A stretch of DNA of 64,000 nucleotides, taken from contig JAEQBH010004428.1 of the NCBI GenBank assembly GCA_016808115.1, positions 62,001 through 126,000 of the forward strand. Reading direction: 5' to 3'. This DNA is from Tetrastigma voinierianum (lineage: Eukaryota; Streptophyta; Magnoliopsida; Vitales; Vitaceae). Below are positions 32,914-44,377 of the stretch, piece after piece. Position 1 is the first letter of the stretch. Each line of letters opens with the position of its first letter. The notes beneath the pieces are model-generated. The model made no database searches. It was given only the letters and a program-made list of their open reading frames with translations, and had not been told where the DNA came from. The position numbers and the translations under genes are program-made.

Positions 32914-35631
32914 GTGCCTATGCATTTGATTTAGTCGGTGGAACACTGTGGATCCTCATCACAAGTAATCGTGAATTTCTTTTATATTTTATCGCCGCTT
33001 TTTTTTAGTTTCATTTCACTATAAAAAAAAAAAAAAAGGTTGCTGCAGGATTGTTTCTATGTTTTTTTGTGTTGCCTCGCTTTTATCAAGTAGAATTTCC
33101 AAAGGGATTAGAAATCCGTAAGGCAAGCTTACCAAAGTCAATCTCCCTCAGGAACCTGGACTGAACTTGAATTGAACCAAATGGAACACCTAGAGGGAGA
33201 GCAGTAAGTGAGTACTCAGTGGAGAGAAACCCTAATTTATACATGTCAACGAGGGATTACAAAAACCTCCCATGGTAGAATCAGCAACCCATGGAGAGAA
33301 ATCCAAACCCATCTAGGTCCATGAGGGACTATAGAAACCCTCCATGGACGAGTGCATCTCGCAGTTGTCCCCCAACTAATGCACCATATATGATGTAAAG
33401 ATTTCATAACCCTAGTCAAAATCACACAAATTCCTCATGGAATTAAGACTTCCACAAGATGCACCTCCCGCTTCTCCATCTGGTGCTTTAACTCCCCGTA
33501 CCACCACAACTACTACGCTTAATTTCCTCCACTTGAGCAAGCAATATTGAACCTACTAAGCTTAGTGGGTGACGTTGTGGGAAGAAATGTATGAAATCAA
33601 TGCCCAATTGAGTCAAATTCATATCAGGAGAACCCTTCCACTCAAAAAGTAGACGGGCTTCAAAGTGAAATTGGTCAAAATTTGACAACTCGAAAGTGGA
33701 ATTGATCGTAAATTTGACAACCTACGTAACACTCTAAGGCTTGCCAATCAACATGATCATCAAGAGGAAGAAAATCTGCAGGAGAGTGCTCCACTGATTA
33801 ATTATTTTAGGCGAGCGCACTAACTACAAAGCAGCCTTCAAAGCGGAATTGATGCAGAAACTTAGAAGTCTTACAACCGCCAAATAGGAAGTGTGGGGAG
33901 AGAGGAAAGGAAGCAGGAGGAACCCCAAAAGCTTATCCTTCACCTAATCCCCATAAACTTGGATCCAAGTGCCACTGCCCAACCCAAAAAAAACCCATTG
34001 CCAGTCCACATCCTGCCTACACCTGCACCACATGCAACACCTAAAACACCTACAGCAAAGGCCATCCCATCTACACTGCATGCACTGCAAAACCTCAAGA
34101 AGTTAGTGGCCTTTGTTCAAACATTTGCCACTACATCAAGACATCAAGTAAATAAGCCACATCGCATGGCATACGGATGGTTCAAAATGATTCGCATAAT
34201 GGAGCACTTGACCTCGTATTTTACAAGCTCCACTAGCCTCCAACAGCCCCAAAGGCTTGAGAGACTGGTTGTATACAATCTCCTACTTTTGTTTTGATTT
34301 TTCTTTATCTTATTTTTATTTATTTTATTTTATTTTGATTTATTTAATTTTTATTTTTAAATTTTCTCTAATTTTTAGTTAATCTTTGTTTCTAGCTTAA
34401 TTTTCAATTTTCTGCAATTTTTCTTAATTTTTTCTGTATTTATTTTCTTAGTTTGGGTCAAATTTTTGCAACAGGAGGTCCAGAAGCTCACCCAGGAAAT
34501 GAAATTGCACTGCTTTGCGAAATTTCGTAGCCTCGCATCAGAGCTCCATCGTAGCCCATTTGTCTTTATTATATATATATTTTATTTATTTATTTATTTA
34601 TTAAAAAAATTCTGGTCTTTGAAAATTAAAAAAAAAAAAATCTGCACTCTGCCATGAAAATTCGCAACCCCTCCACTTTCACAAATTCTAATTTTGTTTC
34701 ACTCATAACTTTTTCATCCGAACCCGCTTTGGGTATTTTTGGTACCGTTGGAAAGCTTGGAGAGTTTAGATTCTAAATATAGCCAGAAAGAACACTTTTG
34801 AAATTATTATGAAGGTGTAATTTTAAAAATGCTCCAACTGGTCACTTTTTTCCTCTCTTTTCTTCTCCTAACTTGTTGGTTTGAAGCCCAAATTGGAGTG
34901 AATAAGGTCTCCATGAAAATCTGCGAAGTCTCCTATCCAACAACGAGTACATCTCATCAAGGAGGAGGCACTTCCTTCCCTAACTTTCCAATCCGAGCCC
35001 CATTGCAAACAATGACATTTGGTCGTGGCAGAGTTAAATGGATGAAGTGGCATTTATTTATGTTTTTGTTAAAGTATTTCGAGCAAGCCCATTTTGTGAT
35101 GTCTAGCGGGTCATCGGGTTTTCCTTTTGTGAAGTCATATACTATACATCTTATTTTTTCAATTCAAAAATTGCACCCATTTTTTTTGTTTTGCCTAGCC
35201 TACAGTTTGAAAAATTGAAACATTGTCCAATTCTGTTGATGTTAGATTTATTCCATGCCTAGTTGAGTGGATGATTAGTTGAATTCTTGTTGCTTTCGAC
35301 CTTTTTCTTCCACTCTAGCTAACCACACACTCAAAGTGGTACATTGTGGTTTCCTCTAATAAGTTGAAAACTACCTAACCTCCTAAACTTTGCAAAACAT
35401 ACCCTAGTTTCGTTGACTACCTTTAATAGGTTAAGGACCCCCATGAAAAGAAGACCAATGTGTCTTCCAAAAAAAAAGAGAAAAAAAAAACAAAAAGAAA
35501 AAGAAAAGAAAAAGAAAAAGAAGAAAATTGCAATGCAATGCTTTGCTTGTGAACATCATTTTGTTATTGTTTTGTATGCTCTCTTTCTTTCTTTCTTTCA
35601 TCAAGCATGACTAGAAATGTGTAGGTCAGTC
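32914..35631 (+). other. Interior of the Athila-type element
   Basis: No domain recognised. Holds oligo-A/T runs (33,020; 34,620; 35,468-35,524), a T-rich tract at 34,295-34,460, and one 134-codon ORF described separately. The expected polypurine tract just before the 3' LTR is not evident; the nearest purine-rich run is about 100 bp upstream. Confidence 0.5.
33893..34297 (+). CDS. Unidentified ORF inside the Athila-type element
   Basis: 134 codons from ATG at 33,893. A Pro/Thr/Ala-rich middle (PTPAPHATPKTPTAKAIPST) is followed by a more ordered C-terminal half (LKKLVAFVQTFATTSRHQV...). It is not a recognisable capsid, and no Cys/His knuckle is present. It lies where gag would be, so it may be a decayed gag derivative or a chance frame in GC-richer DNA. 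Confidence 0.25.
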   Translation: MGREERKQEEPQKLILHLIPINLDPSATAQPKKNPLPVHILPTPAPHATPKTPTAKAIPSTLHALQNLKKLVAFVQTFATTSRHQVNKPHRMAYGWFKMIRIMEHLTSYFTSSTSLQQPQRLERLVVYNLLLLF

Positions 35632-37010
35632 CGATTAGTGCTCAAAAAGTGCTATTTCAACCCTCGCTTTTATTTCCTGTGCTTTCGGCACTTTTGTGTA
35701 CTAATAAGTGTAATTAACCCGATTACATTAAGGTCCCTTGCTTCATTCTACCGATCGTATTTTGTGGCTAATTTTAGTTTTTGCTAGCTATTTATGCCAA
35801 AATTGTTGAGTTGATCCAAGCACGAAGAATCTTAGTCAAACTCGGCCGCTGCAAATCGTGAGACTGCATAAAGAAGAGCAAAAATGCAAGGAAAGAGGAG
35901 TAAAGTAAAGAAAGTGGAAGTATCAGGATTGCGAAATTCTTTTAAGGAATTTTGCAACCTCGCTAAATTTCGCAAAGGTTGCGAACCGCCCCATTTCCTA
36001 CTAATCGCTCATCCCACTCACTGCTCACTTTCCCCGCAACTTGTTGCTTTTTGACTTTTTTTGTTACATTTTTGGTTTTCTTCCCATTTTATCCCTTGTA
36101 ATAGCTTTTGATTTTGGTTTTTTTTGTAATTTTTCTTGGTTGGGGCAGTATATAAGCTCCTATGCACTGTAACCAAAGAGAAATTTTTGCCATTAATAAA
36201 ATCCTGGGCGGGAGTTTTTCTTGCTTCTTTCCTTTTCTCCCATTTTCTTTCCTTTTCTTCCACTTTCTCAGCTGCCAAACACACATATGAGGATGACAAC
36301 TCAGAGGATGGTTGGCTAGACCACTTTTCTCCTTGAAGAGGCGGGCTGTTGGCTAGGGTTTGGAGGTAAATCAGTTTGTTCTCTGCTTAACGCATTTATT
36401 TATGGGTATTTATATTCTATCTCTCTCAATCTAGGTTTAAATTTAAATGTACTCACGGACTAAAGATTTGGCATCTAGGTTCATGGATGCTTATTGCTAG
36501 ATCTACTAAGATTCATTAGTTGCCCTCTATTTGCCACTGTAGGGTAGATTTATGAGATATGCATTCACTGCCGGGGAGCATTTATGCTCAGTAAATGCTG
36601 TTTTTCAAAAGGGAAAATTTTAGGGTTTAGTTTTTAAAGCTAAATGAAGATTTGGTTCGGGAAATGACTATAGGTCATCCTCCCCAACGAGAGGAAATGA
36701 ACTCGAGGACTTCTCAATCACCTTGGGACCTCAAACCAGTAGCCCAATGCTTCAAGGAGTTATTTTTCTTATTTTTCTTCATTTTACTTTCAGCCTGCAA
36801 ACCACCAATTCTCACTGTTTGTACCAAAATCCCATAATCCAAAACAAATTCACCATTTTGAGCCAATTGCAAATCATTCAGGCGGTTAAAACCCATCCCC
36901 TCAAAGGTTTCGACTCCAGTCGCTATATCGCAAAGAGCTATGCTACTAAGTAGGAGGAATTTAGGTTATAAATATTGTTGATTCCGGAACACCTACTATG
37001 GCACGAATCA
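35632..37010 (+). repeat. 3' LTR of the Athila-type element
   Basis: Starts CGATTAGTGCTCAAAAAGTGC (TG changed to CG) and ends GCACGAATCA. The central 250 bp (36,015-36,270) are nearly identical to the 5' LTR, while the first 150 bp and the stretch near 36,340-36,420 are much more diverged. Confidence 0.9.
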
Positions 37011-37015
37011 TTACT
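37011..37015. repeat. Target-site duplication, right (TTACT)
   Basis: TTACT immediately after the 3' LTR. Identical to 31,497-31,501. Confidence 0.9.
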
Positions 37016-38573
37016 TGACCGTTATGCCTCTCTGCTGGCTGCAGGAAAATGTCGAGCTGAGGTCCGGACAAATAAGCCCTGACAGCCGACGGGTCCACCC
37101 GCCCGCAACTAGCAAGAGCCTTAAAATGTAGACGATTATTTCGGCTCGCTCGAGACGGATCCAACGATCGCTCCGGATATGTGGGATGATGCCTCGGGGA
37201 GCCTGGGGAGGCCCTTCGACTACCGCCCCTTCAAATGATTCCTCCTCCTTGCCTGCTAAAGCTCGACCGAGGTCCTCGAGTTTACCCATACCGGATGAAG
37301 AGGTCGCCACTTCCAGACCGATACTAACGACTCCTATCTTCCTACTCACGCAAATTCTAAAGGAGGAGTGTGTATTTCCAGATCGGGCCGAAGATGTTAA
37401 GCATATCATTCACGTTGGAAGCCCTTTAACTCCGAGGCGAATCCGCTACCGACCTTCTAAACTTTGTACCCTAAGATGCTCTGATGCCTGCGGCCTCCCG
37501 CCACGGTGTGGGCGAAGATTACTTCTATGACTGCTTCTCGGGCTGCACTAACAAAGAAGATCTCCACAGATAGGGTTGATGACGGAGTGCAGATCTCGCA
37601 ACCGCAACTACATCCAATCATCTGAATTGGTAAGATCGTGAGCCCTTATTTATAACACTAGCATCGAATCACTAGTGCTGACGTGTTCTTGGTATGTTTC
37701 CTCACAGGCAGTTGCTGCCATCCGAAATATGGCCCTCCAACATCATGACTTTGAACTCCGACTGAGAGACGTTGAGAGGCTTCGGCTGTTTGTCCAGTCG
37801 AGTCTTTCCGATCAAAAGACGCTAGATGCCTCTTTGAAGGAGGCTTAGCTTTCTTCCCGACGCTTGGAGTTGGAAGCCAAAGAGGCTGTGGAAAAGGCGG
37901 TCCGGGTTGAGGCAAAGAGGGACACTACCCGGCATGAAGCCGCTTGGCGCCGTGCTGTAGATCAAGCGATGAGCTGCGGCCTGCACAGAGTTCGAGCCAA
38001 CCCGCGCTCACGTGTCTTAGTAAATGTCGAGGATGCCTCTACCGGCTGGCGGATTCCCAGCTTGACACCGCCCCACAAGCCTTGGTTGCTACGAAGGAGG
38101 CTCATTGGAAGGCGAAGGAAGAGAAAGGTCGCCTGACGGATGAACGACCGTTGCCTTGCTCATGGTTGCACACTAAAGACGATTTCATGGCTTTCCGAGA
38201 AGACTTACGAGAGAAGATCATGAATAGCTTTGACCAATGCGAGCAAGTGATGTGATTTTCAACATCAAGTATGGCTGGGTGGCTTTATAAGACAACATAT
38301 GTGGGAGGAGCCCCTAACCCACTGGGATGCCACATCGACTTGACTCCCTGCACTTTTGTGAACCCTCACTGCCTCCTGCCCTTCATCCGTCCCTCCCGAT
38401 GCCTGTCCCGTCAAGACTATTGGGAAGATCTGCAAACAGCCCCCCGGGCCACTGGTGAAGAGGCTGGAGGATATTCACCGTGGCCCCGCCAAATCGATGA
38501 GGAGCCCAAAGTTGCCACGAGGGTTAGTGGCGTCTCAAGTCATACTCGCTTCGTCGAGCATACTACTGCGTAA
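37016..38573 (+). pseudogene. Element C homologue of the antisense ORF, 3' part
   Basis: Resumes directly after the second target-site copy. It contains a strongly charged, heptad-like stretch at 37,690-37,960 (HHDFELRLRDVERLRLFVQS, then RRLELEAKEAVEKAVRVEAK), likely a coiled coil. A region near 38,100-38,250 (KEAHWKAKEEKGRL) follows, then a C-terminal part whose sequence (38,250-38,370) parallels the FNYGYDFCAF-HNICG segment of B. A stop at 37,846 and several frame changes break it. The distal 100-codon frame (38,271-38,573) is in a shifted register. Confidence 0.7.
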
Positions 38574-38970
38574 AGCATTTTATTTTCTCTCGTTTGAGTA
38601 CCTTTGACATTTTGAAAGACATTTTATTTTCGCTTTTTGATAAAATACTTTCTTCCGTTTATATAAATGAATGGCATAGAGTGATAATCATCCTGACTGA
38701 CGTATATCTTATTCCTCAGAATGCTTGCCTGTGGATTTTATATCGAGAGTCAGAGTGATATCATCCTAAGTGTGTAGCAAATTGTATAAGAGTTACCCAT
38801 AATGGGGCCTGGAGTAGGTCTTACTGCATCGTACCATCCTGACTTTATGTAGACTAAAAAGATAATAACTATCCCGTGAGATAGGTCATTTTCTGCGCCA
38901 TCTGGGCTTTAGGTTGACCAATTAGATGTTATCTACACTGGACCAGACAAGTCATTTTTTGCGCCATCCA
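38574..38970. other. Unassigned segment
   Basis: AT-rich, no ORF. The phrase 'ggtcattttctgcgccatct' (38,886) recurs as 'gtcattttttgcgccatcc' (38,951), just before the next repeat. May be the far end of element C or another repeat. Confidence 0.35.
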
Positions 38971-41130
38971 TGACACACCCCCACCCTGCACATACAGGGT
39001 GTACTACCACTCCATTGCAAAATCCCCTGTGCTTACTCAACGACTCTGAAAATCTCCGTAGCTTGCCGTGTCGCTTTGCCGCTTGAGACTACTATATAAA
39101 AAAAATTTCCTTTTTCCAACTGTGCAGATTTCCATAAAATCTCAGCAGTTATATCGCCTGCAATAAGGACATATTCCAATTCCTGTTTACAAAATTTACA
39201 CTTTTCCAAATATGGCAACTAGCAACATTCTTTCAAAAAGAGCCTCGGGCTCAACACATTTTCACAACTACACTATGTACATACATGTGCTCCATTATAC
39301 AAATTCAGAGTATTTCCTTACAAAATATTACTAATAACAACACTGATACAAAAGTCAGGAGAATCCTAATATGCCCACGTCACTAGCTCCAGACTGAAAA
39401 AATAGCTTTAAAACAGAAAATAATGAGCTAAACGAGCCTCAAGAGCGTATGCTTTATAAAATGTTTCGCTTTGGAAAATATCTCAAAATTGTAAGACTTC
39501 TCTTTACAATATATTCCGTGTTTTTGCTTGCTTACTTTGCTTTTATTTCATTTTTAAAAGTTTCTAAAACTTTCGTAAACCCTCTTACTTGTTTCGCTTT
39601 AAAAGTTTCCTAAAAACTTTTCATAAATCCTCGTCATTGCTTAAAAGTTTCTAAACTTTTCATAGCTTCTCTTTGCTTTAAAAGTTTCCAAAACTTTATA
39701 AACACGGAGCCCTGCTCAACCGCTGTTTAAAATAAAATCCTGAGCCCTGCCTCAACCGTCACTTTGAAATAAAAACGGGAGTCTGGGCTCAACCATTTTC
39801 TTTAAAACAAACACGAGCCCTGCTCACCGCCAGCACTGCCAAGCTGATTTTTCAAAACTCCAGAGTGAAACATGCTTATAAATCATCAACCACTCCGAGG
39901 CCTTTCCGCTGGCTGCATTCCTAGAGCGAACACGGAGCCCGGGCATCGATCGTGCCTGGCTGACCTGGTCCGCCACCTAGGTGAAAGCCCGCACACTTCA
40001 CTTCACCTTTTCTCGTAACATGGTGGAATTGACCGGTCCCATCACCATAATTTAGCTAACGCTAAGTAACCTTATATACTCCAAGACGCGCTACGCCCCT
40101 TTAAATGCCATGACGATGATCTAAGTTTGTCGACCAGTGCAAATCTAAATGCATGAATGATATCCTAACACCACTGTGCACACCACATTTTAATACTTAT
40201 GACCTAAAAGATGCTTGCTTAGAACTAGGATTTTCGTTAGGCCTGCCGAAAATATTCTTGCTTGCTTGTTTGAACATGGTTTAATAATTCAAACCATTAT
40301 TTTCTTTTAAATATGGTTTGATAATTCAAACCATCAGTCATTACTAAATCTCATCAGCCATTTAAAACATGGCTTCATAATCAAAACTATTTAAATACCA
40401 ACAGAAACAATTTATAATAATTCACTAGTATTTGAAAATCCTACGAGAACACTCACCTTCGCTTTACTAAACTTAAGCACGACTCCACAACTTTTCCTCG
40501 CCTTTACTTTTAGCCCACATTAATTAAACTATCACTTCGCGAACACATTAATCGCCTACTTATAACGTAAACTTAATGTACTTCATAGCACTTAGTCACA
40601 CTCAATGAATATCGCTTTGCCGAGGCGGCGAGGTACGCTATGTTTTTCATTGAGTTCCAACCTTCTTTGAACCTCTCTTAATCATTTAGTAAGGTTCCTA
40701 TACTAATGGTGTACGAATTCAGGCTTAAGTATACGAAATTATAAGAATCTAGGCATTTTGGACACTGTGGTACCTGACCATCGCTTGGTACCGGGCACCA
40801 TACACATTCCTCAGATGGCGGTACCCTGATTACTCACCCATCGTACCGATTGGTTCGCGAGGTGGCACAGTACCAATTCATTTTCGCACGGTACCACTCC
40901 CTGCGGGTTTCTTTTGGCTCAAATGTTGATTTCGCCTCTTGACTGCAATTATCTTCATACTACTTCCATTCCATCATACCTCAAGAATCAATAGCTTAAA
41001 TTCATCCAAAACCACTCCATAACACTTGTATCAGTGGCTCGAACCTCACTACAAAACCCTAGGTGAAAATCTCATGAATTCAACCTACAACCACCAATTC
41101 CATATAAACCACATAAATAGAAGGATTTCA
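38971..41130 (-). repeat. Long LTR-like repeat, copy i (truncated)
   Basis: Starts TGACACACCCCCACCC and parallels 49,103-52,000 in order: 'atttacacttttccaaatatgg', 'gtcaggagaatcctaatatg', the 'taaaagtttctaaaac' array, 'gcatgaatgatatcctaac', the 'gcacgactccacaactt' stretch and 'accctaggtgaaaatctcat'. Similarity ends near 41,130. A ...GTGACA end on the minus strand is typical of LTR 3' ends, so I read it as a long LTR in reverse orientation, family not assigned (possibly Del/Tekay-like). Confidence 0.65.
39500..39705. repeat. Short tandem array of 'taaaagtttctaaaactttt' units, copy i
   Basis: About four degenerate units of the array that is larger at 49,655-50,135. Confidence 0.7.
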
Positions 41131-41559
41131 CTTCCAAGTGGGAACCCTTGCTACACTAACTTTGGTGAAGTTTGTTTGGGCAATTTGATCCCAAATAATC
41201 AAAGAAAGAAATAAGAGTGTAGTTGGTCTCGTATTTAGGTTGGTCAACACTTCATGCCTCATGCAAGAGCTTGGTCAGTATGAATAGCTTTGCAAACTAT
41301 TGTCAAAATCAATACCTTAAGAACACTTGATTTTAAAGTGAAACATATTGACTTCCTGAATCCATGTCGCCTTAAACTCTGATCTTATACGGCAACTGTT
41401 TCACAGATGGTTTTTGTACGTATAGTCCAAATTGTTCATAATCGAAGGCAAAACCTCTACGATACACACTTTTTGAACAATATACTTTTGTAAAAGCACA
41501 AAGATGCATAATTTATTATTTTAGTGATCAGTTATGACTGTACAACGTGTCGATCGGGG
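41131..41559. other. Unassigned segment
   Basis: No gene or repeat recognised. Sits between the truncated LTR-like repeat and an Athila-type LTR. Confidence 0.35.
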
Positions 41560-43060
41560 TGATTGCACTCCAAAAAGTGCTATTTTTAAGTCCGTAATTG
41601 GGATAGGTTTTGAGGCTTTTGCGTATCAATCATGAATTAAACCACTGATATGTGCAGTCCACTTAGTACCATTGATTTTGTTTCAGTTTGTTTTTGTAAT
41701 TTTGCAAGTTTCTCATGAGCCTGCTATAATTTCCAAGTTTGGTGGTATCGTGCCGAACGCCGTGAATTTCAAGTGATATCACTGCCGAACAAGAAATGCC
41801 GCCGCTGAACTGATGAAATGGAAGCCGAATCGGATGAGGAGGCAATGCAGATATACATCGCAAATTTGAACCAGAGAAAATTCCTCGCAATCCTCACAAA
41901 ATTCTCGCCACACGCTTTTCGCTAAGCCACAAATTTCGCTATCATAGTGAAAATTCGCCATCATAGCTAAGACTTGTGCACACTTCAAATTAATTTTCAC
42001 TATGCCTTGCATTTTCGCCATGATAGCGAAATTTCGGCATCATAGCCGTAAATCTTCGCTTATCATAGCGAAATTCACTACATAGCCAAAACGTCCTCCC
42101 CCTTAATACGCTTTGGTTCCAACGACTGCTTTATAATTCCCATTTCATTCCTATTGTAATCTTGTATTTTAGGTATTTTTGTATTTCATTACATTTTGAT
42201 GGCTATATAAGCCACTCTTATAGCTTTAGAATCTCTAATTTTTCTATTCAAGCATTCATTCACGCAGCCTTTTGTTTTAGTTTTAAGGTTTTCCTCCTCT
42301 CTCTCTTTCTCCTCATTTTCGTTGCCAAACACCACCTTTGGAGGATGACAACTCAAGGGATGCTTGGCTAAACTCAAAGCCTTGAAGCAGGAGGGTTACA
42401 TGAAGTTATTGGTGGCTCGGGGCAGCTGTCTCATGTTTTAAAATGGAACAAATACTGCATTTATTGTTCCAAAACTTCCCAAACTAGGGTTTAATGCTAT
42501 TTTAATGTGTTTCAATAATACTATTTCATGCTTTAGGTTCAATGTATCTTGCATTTATAGATGCACTCGACATTCTCTAGATGTCATTTACGAGCCACTA
42601 AATGAGGTTAAATGCTATGTTTTCAAACTATTGAACATTAAATGCTTAGTATTGTTTTAACTCAAATAGGATGTTTATGTTAGTTTTAAAGCTAAACAAA
42701 GATCCTAGCTTTGGTTATGACTATATGTCATTTTCCTAATGCGAGGAAAATGATCCGAGGACACCTTTAATAACCCCATTTTATCAAGCTAGTGACCTAA
42801 GTCTTCAAGGTCACTATTTCACACTTTAATTTAAACTGCTTCGGGGCCACCCAAAGGAACAACTAATCTCTCTCATTGCTTACTCAAATCCAAAAATCCA
42901 AAGCCAGTGCCTCACCATTTCGAATCATGATACGACCATCAGATGAAAACTCATCCCCTTGCACTGACCACCCCATATCAAAGAGGTTTGATCACGCAAA
43001 AGAGGAGGAACTTAGGAAACAAATTTACTGATTCGAATAACCATACTGCAGCACTAATCA
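41560..43060 (+). repeat. Athila-type LTR, plus orientation
   Basis: About 1.5 kb, TGATTGCACTCCAAAAAG... to ...GCACTAATCA. It is related to the LTRs at 31,502 and 35,632: shared order of the opening hairpin, the 'gccaaacaccacctttggaggatgacaact' type stretch near 42,322, and the 'taggtcat...cgaggaaatgaac'-like stretch at 42,726. It has a repeated 'ttcgctatcatagcgaaaatt'-type motif at 41,935-42,075. No matching 5-bp duplication flanks it, and no primer site follows. Confidence 0.75.
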
Positions 43061-43484
43061 AATGATAGCTAAATTCAAGTACTAGCTAAACCCGTGCATA
43101 GCAAAATTTTCAGGATTGAGAAATTTTCGCTTATGGTTGCGAATTTTCGCAAATGCAGCTTAAAATCCCGCAACCCCGCCTTGCCTCCCGCATTGCCTCA
43201 TCCAGCTCAAATTTCCATTTCATCAGGCTCCACTTGACATTTCTTCATTTCAGCTGATGATCACCGAGAATTCTCAACATTCAGCACCAATACGACACCA
43301 AACTTGAAATTATGACTGAAGCTCGCAAAACCTGCAAAATTACCAAAAACAAACTCGAAACAAAATCAATGGTACTAAGTGGACCTGCACATGTTAATTG
43401 GCCGACCATATTGATTAGTACGCAAAAAGCACTCAAAACCTATCTTAATTAGGACTCAAAATAGCACTTTTTGGGTACTAATCA
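43061..43484 (-). repeat. Athila-type LTR fragment, minus orientation
   Basis: On the minus strand, from 43,484, it reads TGATTAGTACCCAAAAAGTGC and follows the first ~420 bp of the plus LTR at 41,560: the 'ggtccacttagtaccattgattttgtttc' block occurs in both. It breaks at a 'gctatcat' motif that directly abuts the end of the plus LTR. The two therefore form a large inverted repeat with a loop of about 1.2 kb. Confidence 0.8.
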
Positions 43485-43489
43485 ATATG
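43407..43489. repeat. Palindromic LTR terminus (hairpin-forming)
   Basis: CATATTGATTAGTAC at 43,407-43,421 is perfectly inverted at 43,475-43,489. After one mismatch, pairing continues through CAAAAAG/CTTTTTG. The loop is about 40 bases. Homologous hairpins begin the other three Athila-type LTRs. Confidence 0.85.
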
Positions 43490-44087
43490 AAAAATTCCGG
43501 AGCGGTCATTGCACAGACAAAAGACGTATTTAAGGCATATGGTACTACACCTAACTAATCCGAGTGGGGATAGACCACAATGGCGATAAAACTCTATTAC
43601 ATAATATAGTCGCATCCCCAAGTCTTGTACTCGAAATCATTCCCATCCATCTTAGCTACATGTTGAGTGTCATCTCTCTTTGTATTATTGTTCACTACAT
43701 TCTATGATTTGTTTATGTGATATCTGTGTCTTATGTTCATTCACTAAAAATAAAAATATATGTGATTTGATTAAATGATGTTTTCGAAAGCTAAAATTTG
43801 AAATTTTATTATTTTATTTTTAGTATTAATGGAAAAATAAATAAGATGAGTTTAAAATAACAAATAAAAATAATTGATGAACTTTAATTCTACGTAATTT
43901 TTTCTTACATTTTTCTTCAAATTGTCTCGCAACTTAAAAATTACCTTTTCACGTTTGATTCCCATATTAATAATTTTTATATTGATGAACCAAAAATAAA
44001 ATAAATTAAACCAACAAATAATAGGAGTCGCTTTTGTTTACAAGCCAAAATTCGTATTTTGTTCTGAAAAATAAGGAAAATAAAGAT
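43490..44087. other. Unassigned AT-rich segment
   Basis: No ORF of interest or recognised repeat. Confidence 0.35.
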
Positions 44088-44243
44088 AATATGTTTGGTT
44101 ATTTAAAAAAAAACACAAAAAACACTAAAGTCAAATAATAAAAACAATTTTCAAAGAATGTCAATTTTGGTGTTATCTCTATTTTAAAAAATTATTCTCG
44201 AGTAGTGTTTTAAAAAACATGAACCAAACTATGTTGCCTTATT
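44088..44243. mobile_element. Small MITE-like inverted element
   Basis: About 155 bp between 'atatgtttggttat' and 'gaaccaaactatgt', imperfect inverted ends of the same TTTGG type as the element at 24,281. Non-coding. No target duplication fixed. Confidence 0.35.
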
Positions 44244-44377
44244 TTTTTTCTTCTACTGTTCTTTTCTATTTTCCTAAAAATCAAATATACTCTAAAATCC
44301 CTTCCTTTTTTAGCAGATTGTTCCTCGGAACTACAAACACTGAGTAAAAGTAACCAGTTTAGTCGTGAGCCGAGTAT

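Larger units (their letters stand above)
31502..37010 (+). mobile_element. Athila-type non-autonomous LTR retrotransposon (no pol)
   Basis: 5,509 bp with direct LTRs of 1,390 and 1,379 bp, termini TGATT...AATCA, a 5-bp target duplication TTACT on both sides, and an Asp-tRNA-type primer site. The 2.74-kb interior has no RT, integrase or protease. It must have relied on another element's enzymes, like LARD-type derivatives. Interior stretches near 34,690-34,830 resemble the post-pol region of Athila elements as I remember them. It inserted into the ORF of element C, so it is younger than C. Confidence 0.9.
28500..38573 (-). mobile_element. Tat-related element C, reversed and lacking gag-pol, split by an Athila-type insertion
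   Basis: Read on the minus strand this is the 3' portion of a Tat-lineage element: antisense-ORF region, non-coding leader, polypurine tract, LTR. Only that portion remains. Past 38,573, where the 62-bp array and integrase would follow, the sequence changes to other repeats. The element is interrupted at 31,497-37,015 by a separate LTR element. Whether gag-pol was deleted or never present is unknown. Confidence 0.65.
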
